A stretch of 64,000 bases of DNA from Cellulomonas alba (GCF_030362835.1 NZ_JAUCGQ010000001.1:186001-250000); one strand, 5' to 3'. Numbered from the stretch's first letter, positions 27,429 through 38,715 are shown. The notes: generated from the sequence alone by a model not told the origin. Program-made: numbers and translations.

Positions 27429-28310
27429 TCAGCCGGCGGGTCGTTCCCGGCGCTCGTCGGCGGGATCGCTCCCAGGACGCGGCGCGGGCGCGTCGGCCGA
27501 GCCCGCGTAGGCCGGCTCGCCGTGCCCCGCCGTGTTGTCGAGGGGTTGGCCGGGCACCCTGCTGAGCTCCGCAGGGCGCGAGAGCCGGGCCTGCCGCGCG
27601 GAGAACCACCAGCACACGAGCACGAGCGCCGCGCCGGCCACGGCGTCGAGCACCCAGTGGTTCGCCGTCGCGACCACCACGAACAGGGTGGTCGCGACGT
27701 ACGCGAAGGCCAGCACCTTGAGCCACCGTCGCCGGACCAGGATCGCGATGACGAGGCTCACCCACAGCGCCCAGCCGACGTGCATCGACGGCATCGCGGC
27801 GAACTGGTTGGTGGCGTGGCCGCCCGTGCTGTCCGGACCGGGCCACCAGCCGTACCGCGACGTCGACTCGACCGTGTCGAGGTAGTCGTAGCCGGTGAGG
27901 AGCCGCGGCGGTGCCGTCGGGAAGAAGAAGTACCCGACCAGCGCGAGGAACGTCGCGCCCATGAGAGCGGTCCGCGCGATCCGGTAGACGTCGAACCGGT
28001 GCCGATAGAGCAGCACGAGCACGAGCGGCGTGATGATGAAGTGCATCGTCGCGTACCAGTACGACGAGAAGACGCTGAGCCACGTGATGGGCGTGACCGC
28101 GTGGTTCACGGCCCGCTCGACGTCGATGCCCAGCAGCTGCTCCGCGTGCAGCACGGACAGCGCATGCCGCCGGGCCGACAGCTCCCCGCCCCGCGCCCAC
28201 AGGCGCGTGACGTCGTACAGCGCGTACAGGCCGAAGCACAGGGCGAGCTCGCGCAGCGCGGCACGCCGGGAGCGAGGCTGCTCCACGGCGGGCAGGTCGA
28301 CAACGCTCAC
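27429..28310 (-). CDS. PAP2-superfamily membrane phosphatase/phosphotransferase
   Basis: 293 residues from the GTG at 28310, supported by GGAGG 9 bases upstream; an open frame continues to 28373. About six membrane helices. PAP2 motifs: PSMHVGWALWVSL (motif with catalytic His) and ATANHWVLDAVAG (second His and Asp). The arrangement, with GYFFFPTAPPRLL before the first motif, resembles the inositol-phosphotransferase branch (PAP2_3) found in actinobacteria. It may act on phospholipid head groups or polyprenyl phosphates. The C-terminal tail is hydrophilic and Pro-rich. Confidence 0.8.
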   Translation of the reverse strand: MSVVDLPAVEQPRSRRAALRELALCFGLYALYDVTRLWARGGELSARRHALSVLHAEQLLGIDVERAVNHAVTPITWLSVFSSYWYATMHFIITPLVLVLLYRHRFDVYRIARTALMGATFLALVGYFFFPTAPPRLLTGYDYLDTVESTSRYGWWPGPDSTGGHATNQFAAMPSMHVGWALWVSLVIAILVRRRWLKVLAFAYVATTLFVVVATANHWVLDAVAGAALVLVCWWFSARQARLSRPAELSRVPGQPLDNTAGHGEPAYAGSADAPAPRPGSDPADERRERPAG

Positions 28311-28502
28311 GGTGATGGGTCCTCCGGTTAGCTCCGTGCACCGCTGCCGGAGATGCCGGCGGCGGCAGGGCACAGGCCGGTTGCGGGGAGGGACACGGCC
28401 TGCGACATCGAGGTTAGCCGCCTCGTCACGCCGAATTCACGCATTCGGAGCCGTCAAGTTGTGAAGGCGCGCACATCACCCGCCGGGCGGAGACTGGTTT
28501 GC

Positions 28503-28880
28503 GTGATTCGCACGGCTCGCGTCTACGACCACCCCTCCGCCGGGCACCGGGTGCTGGTCGACCGCCTGTGGCCGCGGGGCGTCCGCAAGGACGACGCGCC
28601 GTTCGACGAGTGGCTGCGCGACGCCGCGCCCTCGACCGAGCTGCGGCACTGGTACGCGCACGACCCCGAGCGGTTCGACGGGTTCGCGGCGCGCTACCGC
28701 ACGGAGCTCGCGGACCCGGCGGGTGTCGCGGCGCTCGACCGGCTCCGGGCGCTGGCGGCGGACGGCACCCTCGTGCTCGTCACGGCGGTGCGCGAGGTCG
28801 ACCTGAGCCACCTCGTGGTCCTCCGAGCGGTCCTCGAGGAGGAGACCACGGACGAGCCGGCCGGCGCGTCCGCGGGCTGA
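28503..28880 (+). CDS. DUF488-family protein
   Basis: 125 residues from GTG. The family patterns RVYDHPSAGHRVLVDRLWPRGVRKDDA, DEWLRDAAPSTELRHWY and FDGFAARYRTEL are easily seen. DUF488 proteins (YeaO-like) are small soluble proteins of unknown biochemical role. It stands alone between a divergent membrane enzyme and a convergent reductase. Confidence 0.88.
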   Translation: MIRTARVYDHPSAGHRVLVDRLWPRGVRKDDAPFDEWLRDAAPSTELRHWYAHDPERFDGFAARYRTELADPAGVAALDRLRALAADGTLVLVTAVREVDLSHLVVLRAVLEEETTDEPAGASAG

Positions 28881-28890
28881 CGCGCCGCCG

Positions 28891-30114
28891 TCAGCGCAGC
28901 TCCGCCAGCGGCACGTCGGGGTCCGCGAGCCGGTCGCGGTCGACGACCGCGCGCGAGCGGATCAGCGCCTGCACGTCGTCGACGACGTCCCACACGTTGA
29001 CGTTCATCCCCGCCAGGACGCGCCCCTCGCGGCGCCAGAACGCGACGAACTCACGCGCCTCGAGATCGCCGCGCACCACGACCTCGTCGTACCCATGGCT
29101 CCCGACGTGGCCGATGTACTCCATGCCGAGGTCGAACTGGTCGGTGAAGAAGTACGGGAGCGCGTCGTACGGCTCGTCGGCACCGACGATCGTGGCGGCC
29201 GCGGTCGCGGGCTGGTTGAGCGCGTTGGCCCAGTGCTCGACGCGCACGTGGGTGCCGAGGAACGGGTGCGCCGCGCGCGCGATGTCCCCGACGGCCAGCA
29301 CGTGCGGGTGCGACGACCGCAGGTGCTGGTCGACCACCACGCCGTCCTCGACGCGCAGCCCGACGGCCTTCGCCAGGTCGGTGCGGGGCGCGGCGCCGAT
29401 GCCGACCACCACGAGCTCCGCGTCGACCCGCGTGCCGTCGGCGAGCTCGACCGCACCCACTGCCGTCCCCGACCCGTCGGCGACGAGCGACGCGACCTCG
29501 GTGCGGACGCGCAGGTCGACGCCGTTCGACCGGTGCAGGTCCGCGAACACCTGCGCGAGCTCGCGGCCCAGCGGCGCGACGAGCGGCAGCGGGTCGCGCA
29601 CCAGCACGCTCACCTCGCACCCCGCGGCGCGAGCGGCGGCCGCGACCTCGAGGCCGATCCAGCCCCCGCCGACCACCGCGACGTGCGGCCGTGCGGACAG
29701 CGCGGCCTTGAGGCGGTCCGAGTCGTCGAGCGTGCGCAGCACGTGCACGCCGGCGAGGTCGGAGCCGGGCACGTCGATCCTGCGCGGCTCCGAGCCCGTC
29801 GCGAGCACGAGGTGGTCGAACCCGGTGCGCGTGCCGGCGGCGTCGAGCACGTCACGGGCGGCCAGGTCGATCGAGGCGACCGACGTGCCGGTGCGGAGGT
29901 CGACGTCGTGCGCGGCGTACCAGTCCGGCGCGTGGACGAACGCCTCCTCGCGCGGCTGGCTGCCCTGCAAGTACCCCTTCGACAGCGGCGGCCGCTCGTA
30001 CGGCCGCTCGGGCTCGGACCCGATCAACACGACGCGGCCGTCGTACGCCCGGTCGCGCAGGTGCTCCACCGTCTTCGCCCCGGCGAGCCCGCCGCCGACC
30101 ACCACGACCGTCAT
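28891..30114 (-). CDS. FAD/NAD(P)-dependent ferredoxin/rubredoxin reductase-type oxidoreductase
   Basis: 407 residues. The FAD-binding VVVVGGGLAGAKTVEHLR opens the protein. Then come PYERPPLSKGYL (typical of BphA4/ferredoxin reductases), LATGSEPRRI, the NAD(P)-binding VAVVGGGWIGLEVAAAARAAG and the second FAD motif HPHVLAVGDIARA. A C-terminal reductase domain follows (VEHWANALNQPATAAATIVG, PYFFTDQFDLGMEYIGH). It passes electrons from NAD(P)H to a small iron-sulfur partner, which is not encoded nearby. Ferredoxin supply to sulfite reductase is possible but speculative. Confidence 0.9.
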   Translation of the reverse strand: MTVVVVGGGLAGAKTVEHLRDRAYDGRVVLIGSEPERPYERPPLSKGYLQGSQPREEAFVHAPDWYAAHDVDLRTGTSVASIDLAARDVLDAAGTRTGFDHLVLATGSEPRRIDVPGSDLAGVHVLRTLDDSDRLKAALSARPHVAVVGGGWIGLEVAAAARAAGCEVSVLVRDPLPLVAPLGRELAQVFADLHRSNGVDLRVRTEVASLVADGSGTAVGAVELADGTRVDAELVVVGIGAAPRTDLAKAVGLRVEDGVVVDQHLRSSHPHVLAVGDIARAAHPFLGTHVRVEHWANALNQPATAAATIVGADEPYDALPYFFTDQFDLGMEYIGHVGSHGYDEVVVRGDLEAREFVAFWRREGRVLAGMNVNVWDVVDDVQALIRSRAVVDRDRLADPDVPLAELR

Positions 30115-30209
30115 CGCTGCGTCCCCTCGCCTTGCCCGAGCCTGACCAGCGCATTGTCCCCGGGACGCGCCCCGTCGCACCAGGCCGCGGCGGATCTGGC
30201 CGGGCTGGT

Positions 30210-30248
30210 GGGTCACCCGCGCGGGTCACCCGTGCGCGTCACCCGTGC
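30210..30248. repeat. Three tandem 13-bp repeats
   Basis: Units GGGTCACCCGCGC, GGGTCACCCGTGC and GCGTCACCCGTGC lie head to tail. The third enters the 3' end of the MarR gene and encodes its last residues and stop. Role unknown; possibly replication slippage. Confidence 0.7.
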
Positions 30249-30766
30249 GGGCGCGGCGAGAGCGGTGCGACGTGCCCCTCCTCGGCGATCTGGTCCGAGA
30301 GCGCGTCGAGGAACTCGCGCACCGCGGCCCGGGCCTCGACCGGCACGTCCCGCGCGATCTCCGCCATCCGTGCGTGCATCCGACCGAGCCGCTCGCGGAT
30401 CTCGGAGCGCGCGTGGTCGGTGCTCGTCACGACGACCGAGCGACCGTCGCGCGGGTGCGGTGCGCGCACGAGGTGGCCCGAGGCCGTCAGCCGGTCGAGC
30501 AGCTTCGTCGTCGACGCCGTGGAGATGCCGAGGTAGCGCGCGAGGTCGTGCTGCTGGACCGTCTCCCCCGACTCCTCGGCGGCGATGACGTACTGCAGCG
30601 CCCTCAGGTCGGTGAGGTTCATGTCCATCCCCGCGCTGATCCGGCGCCGCATCTCCTCGTCCACCCGGCGGAACCGTCGGACGGCCTGGAGGAGATCGCG
30701 GACGTCGGGCTCGTTGGCGTACCAGAAGTGCCCGTCAGGGATTGCGCGGGTCGTCATGAGGGACAT
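30239..30766 (-). CDS. MarR-family regulator, probable CrtR-like repressor of the carotenoid operon
   Basis: 175 residues from the ATG at 30766; a second ATG lies 9 bp in. Winged-helix region: MNLTDLRALQYVIAAEESGETVQQHDLARYLGISTASTTKLLDRLTASGHLVRAPHPRDGR is read in parts as helix, recognition helix (STASTTKLLDRL) and wing (HPRDGRSVVV). No convincing ribosome site precedes the start, so the mRNA may be leaderless. It is divergent from idi-crtE across 41 bp that carry an inverted repeat. In Corynebacterium glutamicum the MarR protein CrtR occupies the same position and represses crtE. The same role here is a good inference. Confidence 0.85.
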   Translation of the reverse strand: MSLMTTRAIPDGHFWYANEPDVRDLLQAVRRFRRVDEEMRRRISAGMDMNLTDLRALQYVIAAEESGETVQQHDLARYLGISTASTTKLLDRLTASGHLVRAPHPRDGRSVVVTSTDHARSEIRERLGRMHARMAEIARDVPVEARAAVREFLDALSDQIAEEGHVAPLSPRPHG

Positions 30767-30793
30767 ACTAGTGACGATTACTAGCCAGGCTAG
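30767..30793. promoter_or_regulatory. Probable MarR/CrtR operator between divergent genes
   Basis: CTAGT-N7-ACTAG (30768-30784) overlaps a second palindrome CTAGCCAGGCTAG (30781-30793), giving three CTAG cores in 26 bp. It fills most of the 41-bp gap and must overlap both promoters. CTAG is rare in GC-rich genomes, which makes the cluster stand out. Confidence 0.7.
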
Positions 30794-30807
30794 CGAAATG
30801 GGTCCCG

Positions 30808-31341
30808 ATGAACGATCGTGTCGTCCTGCTCGACGAGCGTGGCCTCCCCTGCGGGTCGGCGAGCCGCGAGGTCGTCCACGGCCCGGCGACGCCGCTGCAC
30901 CTCGCGTTCTCCTGCTACGTGCTCCGCGGGGACGGCGCGATGCTCGTGACGCGGCGCGCGCTGACGAAGCGCTCGTGGCCCGGCGTCTGGACCAACGCGT
31001 TCTGCGGCCACCCTCGACCGGGCGAGCCGATGCGCGCGGCGATCCGCCGGCACGCGCGGCACGAGCTCGGCATCGCCGTGCGCGACGTCGAGCTGCTGCT
31101 GCCGGACTTCCGGTACAGCGCGACCGACGCGGCGGGCGTCGTCGAGAACGAGGTGTGCCCGGTGTACCTGGCCCGCTCCGACGACGACCCCACGCCCGAT
31201 CCCGCCGAGGTCGCCGAGCTGGCGTGGGTCGACCCCGAAGACCTCGGCCGGGCGCTCGCCGCGGCGCCGTGGGCGTTCAGCCCGTGGCTGGTCGAGCAGG
31301 CGGCACGGCTCGTGCAGGGCGACGTGAGGGCGGCCTCGTGA
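30808..31341 (+). CDS. idi: Isopentenyl-diphosphate delta-isomerase, type I
   Basis: 177 residues. It interconverts IPP and DMAPP to supply the prenyl chain. The Nudix-like fold is visible (CGHPRPGEPMRAAIRRHARHELGI). The catalytic Cys66 lies in NAFCGHP and Glu115 in ENEVCPVY. It is the first gene of the carotenoid operon, so C5 supply is coupled to pigment synthesis. Its stop overlaps the crtE GTG by 4 bp. Confidence 0.95.
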   Translation: MNDRVVLLDERGLPCGSASREVVHGPATPLHLAFSCYVLRGDGAMLVTRRALTKRSWPGVWTNAFCGHPRPGEPMRAAIRRHARHELGIAVRDVELLLPDFRYSATDAAGVVENEVCPVYLARSDDDPTPDPAEVAELAWVDPEDLGRALAAAPWAFSPWLVEQAARLVQGDVRAAS

Positions 31342-32363
31342 CCGGCGGGGCGTTCGACGGCTTCCTCGCCGCGGGCGCGACGCGTGCGGGGGCGCTCGGC
31401 GGCGAGATCGCCGAGCTCTGGGACGCGCTGGCCGACGCCGCCGACGGCGGGGCGCGCATGCGGCCGGCGCTGGTGCGGATCGCGTACGAGGCGCTGGGTG
31501 GACGCGCACCCGGGGGCGCCGACGAGGTCGCCGCCGCCGTCGAGATGCTGCACCAGGCGTTCCTCATGCACGACGACGTCATCGACCACGACATCGTGCG
31601 CCGCGGCAGGCTGAACGTCGCCGGCACGTTCCTCGCCCGCGCGGTCGCCGACGACGCACCGCCCGCGCAGGGCGCCGCGTACTCCGCCGCCGCGGGGATC
31701 CTCGCCGGCGACCTCGTGCTCGTCGGCGCGTACCGGCAGGTCATGCGTGCCGGCGCCGACGCGCGCACGACGGCACGGCTGCTCGACCTGTTCGACGAGG
31801 CCGTGCTCGAGACGGCGGCGGGCGAGCTCGAGGACGTGCGGGCGTCGCTCGGTGTCGACGACCTGACCGAGGCCGACGTGCTCCGGACGGCGGAGCGGAA
31901 GACGGCTGCGTACTCGTTCTCGCTCCCGCTGCGGGCGGGAGGACTGCTCGCCGGCGCGCCCGACGCGGCGCTGGGCACGCTCGACCGCGTCGGACGCAAC
32001 CTCGGCGTCGCGTTCCAGCTGCGCGACGACGTGCTGGGCGTCTTCGGCGACGAGGAGGCGATCGGCAAGAGCACGCTCTCCGACCTGCGCGAGGGCAAGA
32101 TCACGGCCCTGGTGCTGCACGCGCGCGGTACCGACCTGTGGGCCGAGCTCGCACCGTTCGTCGGCAACCCCCACCTCACGCCCGCCGGTGCGGAGCGTGC
32201 GCGATCGCTGCTGGTGCGCTGCGGCTCGCGGGGCCACGTCCAGCGGCTCGTCGACAGGTACGTCGCAGCCGCGCGCGAGGACGCCGCGAGCCTCGGCCTG
32301 CTCGGCGCTCTCGACGAGCTGCTCCGGGTGTTCGCGACGATCGACGCGGGACGCGCGGCATGA
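31338..32363 (+). CDS. crtE: Geranylgeranyl diphosphate synthase
   Basis: 341 residues from GTG, overlapping idi. It builds C20 GGPP from IPP and allylic diphosphates. First Asp-rich motif DDVID at 79-83 (FLMHDDVIDHD); second motif FQLRDDVLGVFGD. Supporting helices GARMRPALVRIAYEAL and KTAAYSFSLPLRAGGLLAG fit the trans-prenyltransferase family. The next gene condenses two GGPP. Confidence 0.94.
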   Translation: MTGGAFDGFLAAGATRAGALGGEIAELWDALADAADGGARMRPALVRIAYEALGGRAPGGADEVAAAVEMLHQAFLMHDDVIDHDIVRRGRLNVAGTFLARAVADDAPPAQGAAYSAAAGILAGDLVLVGAYRQVMRAGADARTTARLLDLFDEAVLETAAGELEDVRASLGVDDLTEADVLRTAERKTAAYSFSLPLRAGGLLAGAPDAALGTLDRVGRNLGVAFQLRDDVLGVFGDEEAIGKSTLSDLREGKITALVLHARGTDLWAELAPFVGNPHLTPAGAERARSLLVRCGSRGHVQRLVDRYVAAAREDAASLGLLGALDELLRVFATIDAGRAA

Positions 32364-33298
32364 GCGCGTCGCCCGTGGCCGGGGACGAGCTCTACACGCG
32401 CGCGGCGCGGTCGGCCTCGGCCCAGGTGATCGAGGCCTACTCGACGTCGTTCGGGCGCGCCGCACGCCTGCTGCACGAGCCCGTGCGCACGCACGTGCGC
32501 TGCATCTACGCGCTCGTGCGCATCGCGGACGAGATCGTCGACTGCCCGGACCTCGGGATCGGCGCGGGCAGCGGTGTGCTCCCGCCCGACGAGCGCGCTC
32601 GCCGGCTGGACGCGCTCGAGGCCGAGACGGTCGCAGCGCTCGGGAGCGGGTTCTCGACGAACCTCGTGGTGCACGCCTTCGCCGCGACCGCGCGCGAGTG
32701 CGACATCGGCCTCGACCTCGTGCGCCCCTTCTTCGCCTCGATGCGCACCGACCTCGTCACGAGCAGCCACGACGACGCGTCGCTGTCGACGTACGTGTAC
32801 GGCTCGGCCGAGGTCGTCGGGCTCATGTGCCTGCGGGTCTTCGTCGCCACGTCGGCCGACGCGCCGCCGGAGCGCGCCCGGCTCTACGAGCGCTGGGCGC
32901 CCGGTGCGCGGCGGCTCGGCGCGGCCTTCCAGAAGCTCAACTTCCTGCGCGACCTCGCGGCGGACGAGTCCGACCTCGGCCGCACGTACTTCCCCGGCGT
33001 CGACGCGGCGCACCTCACGGACGAGCAGCGCGACGCCCTCCTCGACGACGCCGACCTCGACCTCGCGGCCGCGGCAGCCGTGATCCCGCAGCTGCCGCGG
33101 TCGTGCCGCCGCGCCGTGCAGACGGCGCACGACCTGTTCGCCGCGCTCTCGCGACGCCTCCGGTCGACACCCGCCGCCGCGATCGCCGAGCACCGCGTCA
33201 GCGTGCCGCCCACCGCGAAGCTGCGGGTCGTCGCGCACTCGGCGCTCTCGGCGTACCGGCCGCGGCTCGGGTCGGCGTCCGCGCGGGCGGGGCGGTGA
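32360..33298 (+). CDS. crtB: Phytoene synthase
   Basis: 312 residues, overlapping crtE by 4 bp. It joins two GGPP into C40 phytoene at the membrane surface. Substrate motifs: YALVRIADEIVD (first DxxxD) and KLNFLRDLAADESDLGRTYF (second). STSFGRAARLL near the N-terminus is typical of head-to-head synthases. Confidence 0.95.
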   Translation: MSASPVAGDELYTRAARSASAQVIEAYSTSFGRAARLLHEPVRTHVRCIYALVRIADEIVDCPDLGIGAGSGVLPPDERARRLDALEAETVAALGSGFSTNLVVHAFAATARECDIGLDLVRPFFASMRTDLVTSSHDDASLSTYVYGSAEVVGLMCLRVFVATSADAPPERARLYERWAPGARRLGAAFQKLNFLRDLAADESDLGRTYFPGVDAAHLTDEQRDALLDDADLDLAAAAAVIPQLPRSCRRAVQTAHDLFAALSRRLRSTPAAAIAEHRVSVPPTAKLRVVAHSALSAYRPRLGSASARAGR

Positions 33299-34863
33299 GC
33301 GCCCGTCGCGCCGTCGTGATCGGCGGCGGCGTCGCGGGCCTGCACACGGCCGCGCTGCTCGCGCGCGAGGGGTACGACGTCGACCTCGTCGAGCAGCGAC
33401 CCACCGTCGGAGGCCGCGCGGGCGTCTGGGAGGCGGACGGCTTCCGGTTCGACACGGGCCCGTCGTGGTACCTCATGCCCGAGGTGTTCGAGCACGCGTT
33501 CCGGCTGCTCGGCACGGACGCCGCGACCGAGCTCGACCTCGTGCGCCTCGACCCGGCGTACCGCGTGTTCTTCGAGGGGCGCGGGTCCCTCGACGTGCGG
33601 ACCGGCGAGGCGCCCGGCGCGTTCGAGCGCGTCGAGCCCGGCGCCGGCGCGGCCCTCGAGCGGTACCTGGCCTCGGCCCGCACCACGTACGAGCTCGCGA
33701 CCGACCGGTTCCTGTGGTCGACCTGGGGCCGCGAGGCGTGGACGCCCGACCTCCTGCGCCGAGCGCCCCGCCTCGTGCAGCTCCTGTCGGTGTCCCTCCA
33801 CCGGTACGTCGCGCGGCGCTTCGCCGACCCGCGGCTCCGCCAGGTGCTCGGCTACCCCGCGGTGTTCCTCGGGACCGAGCCCCGACGGGCACCGGCGCTG
33901 TACCACCTGATGAGCCACGCGGACCTGACGGAGGGCGTGCTCTACCCGCGGGGCGGCATCGGCGAGGTGGTCGGGGCGTTCGCGCGCCTCGCGGAGCGGC
34001 TCGGCGTCCGCGTCCGCACGAGCACGCGCGCCACGGGGATCCACGTCGACCGCGAGGCCGCGTCGGCGGGTGCGAGCCGTGCCCGCGTCCGCGCGGTCGA
34101 GGTCGAGGGACCCGACGGGCCGACGGTGCTCGACGCGGAGGTCGTCGTGGGCGCGGGTGACCTGCACGACCTCGAGACGCGGCTGGTCCCGGCCGACCTG
34201 CGCACGTACCCGGAGCGGTGGTGGGCGCGCCGCGACCCCGGGCCGGGCGTGGTGCTCGTGATGCTCGGCGTCCGCGGGCGCGTGCCCGAGCTCGCGCACC
34301 ACTCGCTGTTCTTCACGGCGGACTGGGACGCGAACTTCGCGGCGATCCGTGCGCGCACCGTGCCCGAGCCGGCGTCGATGTACGTCTGCGCGCCCTCGCG
34401 CACAGACCCGTCGGTCGCGCCCGCCGAGCACGAGAACCTGTTCGTGCTCGTGCCCGTGCCGGCCGACCCCGCGATCGGTCACGGCGGGCTGGACGGCCGC
34501 GGCGACCCGGTGGTGGAGAGGGTCGCGGACGCGGCCGTGGCGCGCCTCGCCGCGTGGGCCCGGGTGCCGGACCTGGCGGAGCGGGTCGTCGTGCGGCGGA
34601 CGGTGGGCCCCGCCGACTTCGCGCACGACCTGTCCGCGTGGTCGGGCGGCGCGCTCGGACCGGCGCACACGCTCCGGCAGAGCGCGATGCTGCGGGCGCG
34701 CGGCGCCTCACGGCACGTCGACGGCCTGCTCTACGCGGGGGGCTCGACGACGCCCGGCATCGGGCTGCCGATGTGCCTGATCAGCGCCGAGCTCGTCATC
34801 AAGCGGCTGCGCGGCGACGCGACGACCGGGCCGCTGGCCGAGCCGGTGGCGGTGGCACCGTGA
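33295..34863 (+). CDS. crtI: Phytoene desaturase
   Basis: 522 residues from GTG, overlapping crtB by 4 bp. It introduces four double bonds to make lycopene. The N-terminal FAD-binding VVIGGGVAGLHTAALLAREGYDV and ERRxTVGGRAG-like EQRPTVGGRAGVWE are clear. FDTGPSWYLMPEVFEHAF follows, and the C-terminal signature is LLYAGGSTTPGIGLPMCLISAELV. It should be a membrane-associated flavoprotein. Confidence 0.95.
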   Translation: MSARRAVVIGGGVAGLHTAALLAREGYDVDLVEQRPTVGGRAGVWEADGFRFDTGPSWYLMPEVFEHAFRLLGTDAATELDLVRLDPAYRVFFEGRGSLDVRTGEAPGAFERVEPGAGAALERYLASARTTYELATDRFLWSTWGREAWTPDLLRRAPRLVQLLSVSLHRYVARRFADPRLRQVLGYPAVFLGTEPRRAPALYHLMSHADLTEGVLYPRGGIGEVVGAFARLAERLGVRVRTSTRATGIHVDREAASAGASRARVRAVEVEGPDGPTVLDAEVVVGAGDLHDLETRLVPADLRTYPERWWARRDPGPGVVLVMLGVRGRVPELAHHSLFFTADWDANFAAIRARTVPEPASMYVCAPSRTDPSVAPAEHENLFVLVPVPADPAIGHGGLDGRGDPVVERVADAAVARLAAWARVPDLAERVVVRRTVGPADFAHDLSAWSGGALGPAHTLRQSAMLRARGASRHVDGLLYAGGSTTPGIGLPMCLISAELVIKRLRGDATTGPLAEPVAVAP

Positions 34864-35183
34864 GGGGCGCGTACCTGCTGGTGCTGCTCGTCGCGCTCGG
34901 CGGCGTGGCCGCGGTCGACGCGCGGTGGCGGCTCGTCCTCGCCGCCGACCGCCGCGCCGGCCTGGTCGCCGTCGGTGCGGGCGTCGTCCTCTTCCTCGCG
35001 TGGGACGCGGTGGCGCTGGCCAGCGGCTTCTACTCGCGCGGTGGCGCCGACGCGCTGCTCGGCGTGGACGTGCTGCCGCGCCTCCCGGTCGAGGAGGTCG
35101 TGTTCGTGACGTTCCTCGCCTACCTCGCGGCCGTCGTGCACGCGGTCGCCTCGCGGCTCGGCGCCGGGCGGGACGAGCCGTGA
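34860..35183 (+). CDS. crtYe: C50 carotenoid cyclase subunit (CrtYe/CrtYc type)
   Basis: 107 residues from GTG, overlapping crtI by 4 bp. Three membrane helices and the cyclase motif LPVEEVVFVTFLAYL. In C50 producers two such small proteins form a heterodimer that cyclises the ends of flavuxanthin-type intermediates. Whether the product ring is epsilon or gamma cannot be read from this sequence. Confidence 0.9.
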   Translation: MRGAYLLVLLVALGGVAAVDARWRLVLAADRRAGLVAVGAGVVLFLAWDAVALASGFYSRGGADALLGVDVLPRLPVEEVVFVTFLAYLAAVVHAVASRLGAGRDEP

Positions 35184-35512
35184 GCTACCTCGGGGTCGAC
35201 GTCGTGTTCGTCGCGGTGGCAGCCGCGACGTTCGCCGTCGCGCTCGTCCGCCACCCCGACCGGGCGCAGTTCGCCGTCGCGACCGCCGTCACGACTGCGG
35301 TGCTCGTCGCACTCACCGTCGTCTTCGACGGCGTCATGATCGGCGCGGACCTGTTCCGGTACGACGCGGGCAGCCTCGCCGGGCCGCACGTCTGGCGCGT
35401 GCCGATGGAGGACCTCGCGTGGCCGCTGGCGGCGGCGCTGCTGGTGCCGTCGGTCCGCTCGCTGGCCGCACGGCGCGCGGTCCGTGCTCCGGAGGTGAGC
35501 CGTGCCGGTTGA
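35180..35512 (+). CDS. crtYf: C50 carotenoid cyclase subunit (CrtYf/CrtYd type)
   Basis: 110 residues from GTG, overlapping the preceding subunit by 4 bp. Three membrane helices; the motif PMEDLAWPLAAAL is the counterpart of PVEEVVF in its partner. DGVMIGADLFRYD is a family feature. It completes the heterodimeric cyclase. Confidence 0.9.
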   Translation: MSYLGVDVVFVAVAAATFAVALVRHPDRAQFAVATAVTTAVLVALTVVFDGVMIGADLFRYDAGSLAGPHVWRVPMEDLAWPLAAALLVPSVRSLAARRAVRAPEVSRAG

Positions 35513-36383
35513 CGTGGCGCGCAGGTCGACCGTCGCGGAGCTCGTCCGCGCGTCCCGGCCGTTGTCGTGGGTCAACACTGCCTACCCCTTCGCGGCGGCC
35601 TACCTGCTCGCCGGTGGGACCGTCGATCCGCTGCTCGTCGTCGGGACGCTGTACTTCCTCGTCCCGTACAACCTCGCGATGTACGGGATCAACGACGTGT
35701 TCGACCACGAGTCCGACCTGGCGAACCCCCGCAAGGGCGGCGTCGAGGGCGCGCTGCTCGACGACCGGCTGCACCGCACGACGTTGTGGGCCGCGCTCGC
35801 GCTCAACCTGCCGTTCGTCGTGGTGCTGCTCGCCGCGGGGACGTGGCTCTCGGGGGCCGTGCTCGCCGTGAGCGTGGCCGCCGTCGTGACGTACTCGGCC
35901 CCGCCCGCGCGGCTCAAGGAGCGGCCGGTGCTCGACTCGCTGACGTCGAGCACGCACTTCGTCAGCCCCGCGGTGTTCGGGGTGGCGCTCGCGGGCGGTG
36001 CGTTCACGGGACCCGTGCTCGCGGTGCTCGCCGCGTACTTCTTGTGGGGCTGCGCGTCGCACGCGTTCGGCGCGGTGCAGGACATCCGGGCGGACCGTGC
36101 CGCCGGCATCGGCTCGGTCGCCACCCGGTTCGGGGCCGCCTGGACCGTGCGCCTGTCGATCGGGTGCTACGCCGCCGCTGCGCTGCTCGCGCTGCTCGCG
36201 GGCTGGCCCGGTGCGCTCGCCGCGCTGGTCCCGCTCCCCTACCTCGTCTCGGTGTGGCCGTACCGCGACCTGGACGACGCGCGGTGCGAGGAGGCGCACG
36301 CCGGCTGGCGCCGGTTCCTGTGGCTCAACCTCGTCATGGGCTTCCTCGTGACGCAGGCGTTCATCGTCGCGAGCCTGGTGTGA
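35502..36383 (+). CDS. crtEb: Lycopene elongase (UbiA-family prenyltransferase)
   Basis: 293 residues from the GTG at 35502, which overlaps crtYf by 11 bp and has GGAGG just upstream. It adds C5 units to both ends of lycopene, giving C45/C50 intermediates. The Asp-rich motif MYGINDVFDHESDLANPRKGG binds prenyl diphosphate, and a second motif is AFGAVQDIRADRAAGIGSVA. Seven to nine helices. This gene marks the product as C50 (decaprenoxanthin or sarcinaxanthin type). It ends the operon. Confidence 0.93.
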   Translation: MPVDVARRSTVAELVRASRPLSWVNTAYPFAAAYLLAGGTVDPLLVVGTLYFLVPYNLAMYGINDVFDHESDLANPRKGGVEGALLDDRLHRTTLWAALALNLPFVVVLLAAGTWLSGAVLAVSVAAVVTYSAPPARLKERPVLDSLTSSTHFVSPAVFGVALAGGAFTGPVLAVLAAYFLWGCASHAFGAVQDIRADRAAGIGSVATRFGAAWTVRLSIGCYAAAALLALLAGWPGALAALVPLPYLVSVWPYRDLDDARCEEAHAGWRRFLWLNLVMGFLVTQAFIVASLV

Positions 36384-36471
36384 CGGCCCTGGGCGCGGCT
36401 TCCGTTGTGGCGCACGGCACACCCGGACTCCTGCCCAGGACGAGACCGCCGCAGGCTGGCACGCTGGGCCA

Positions 36472-38711
<2,240 letters not shown>

Positions 38712-38715
<4 letters not shown>

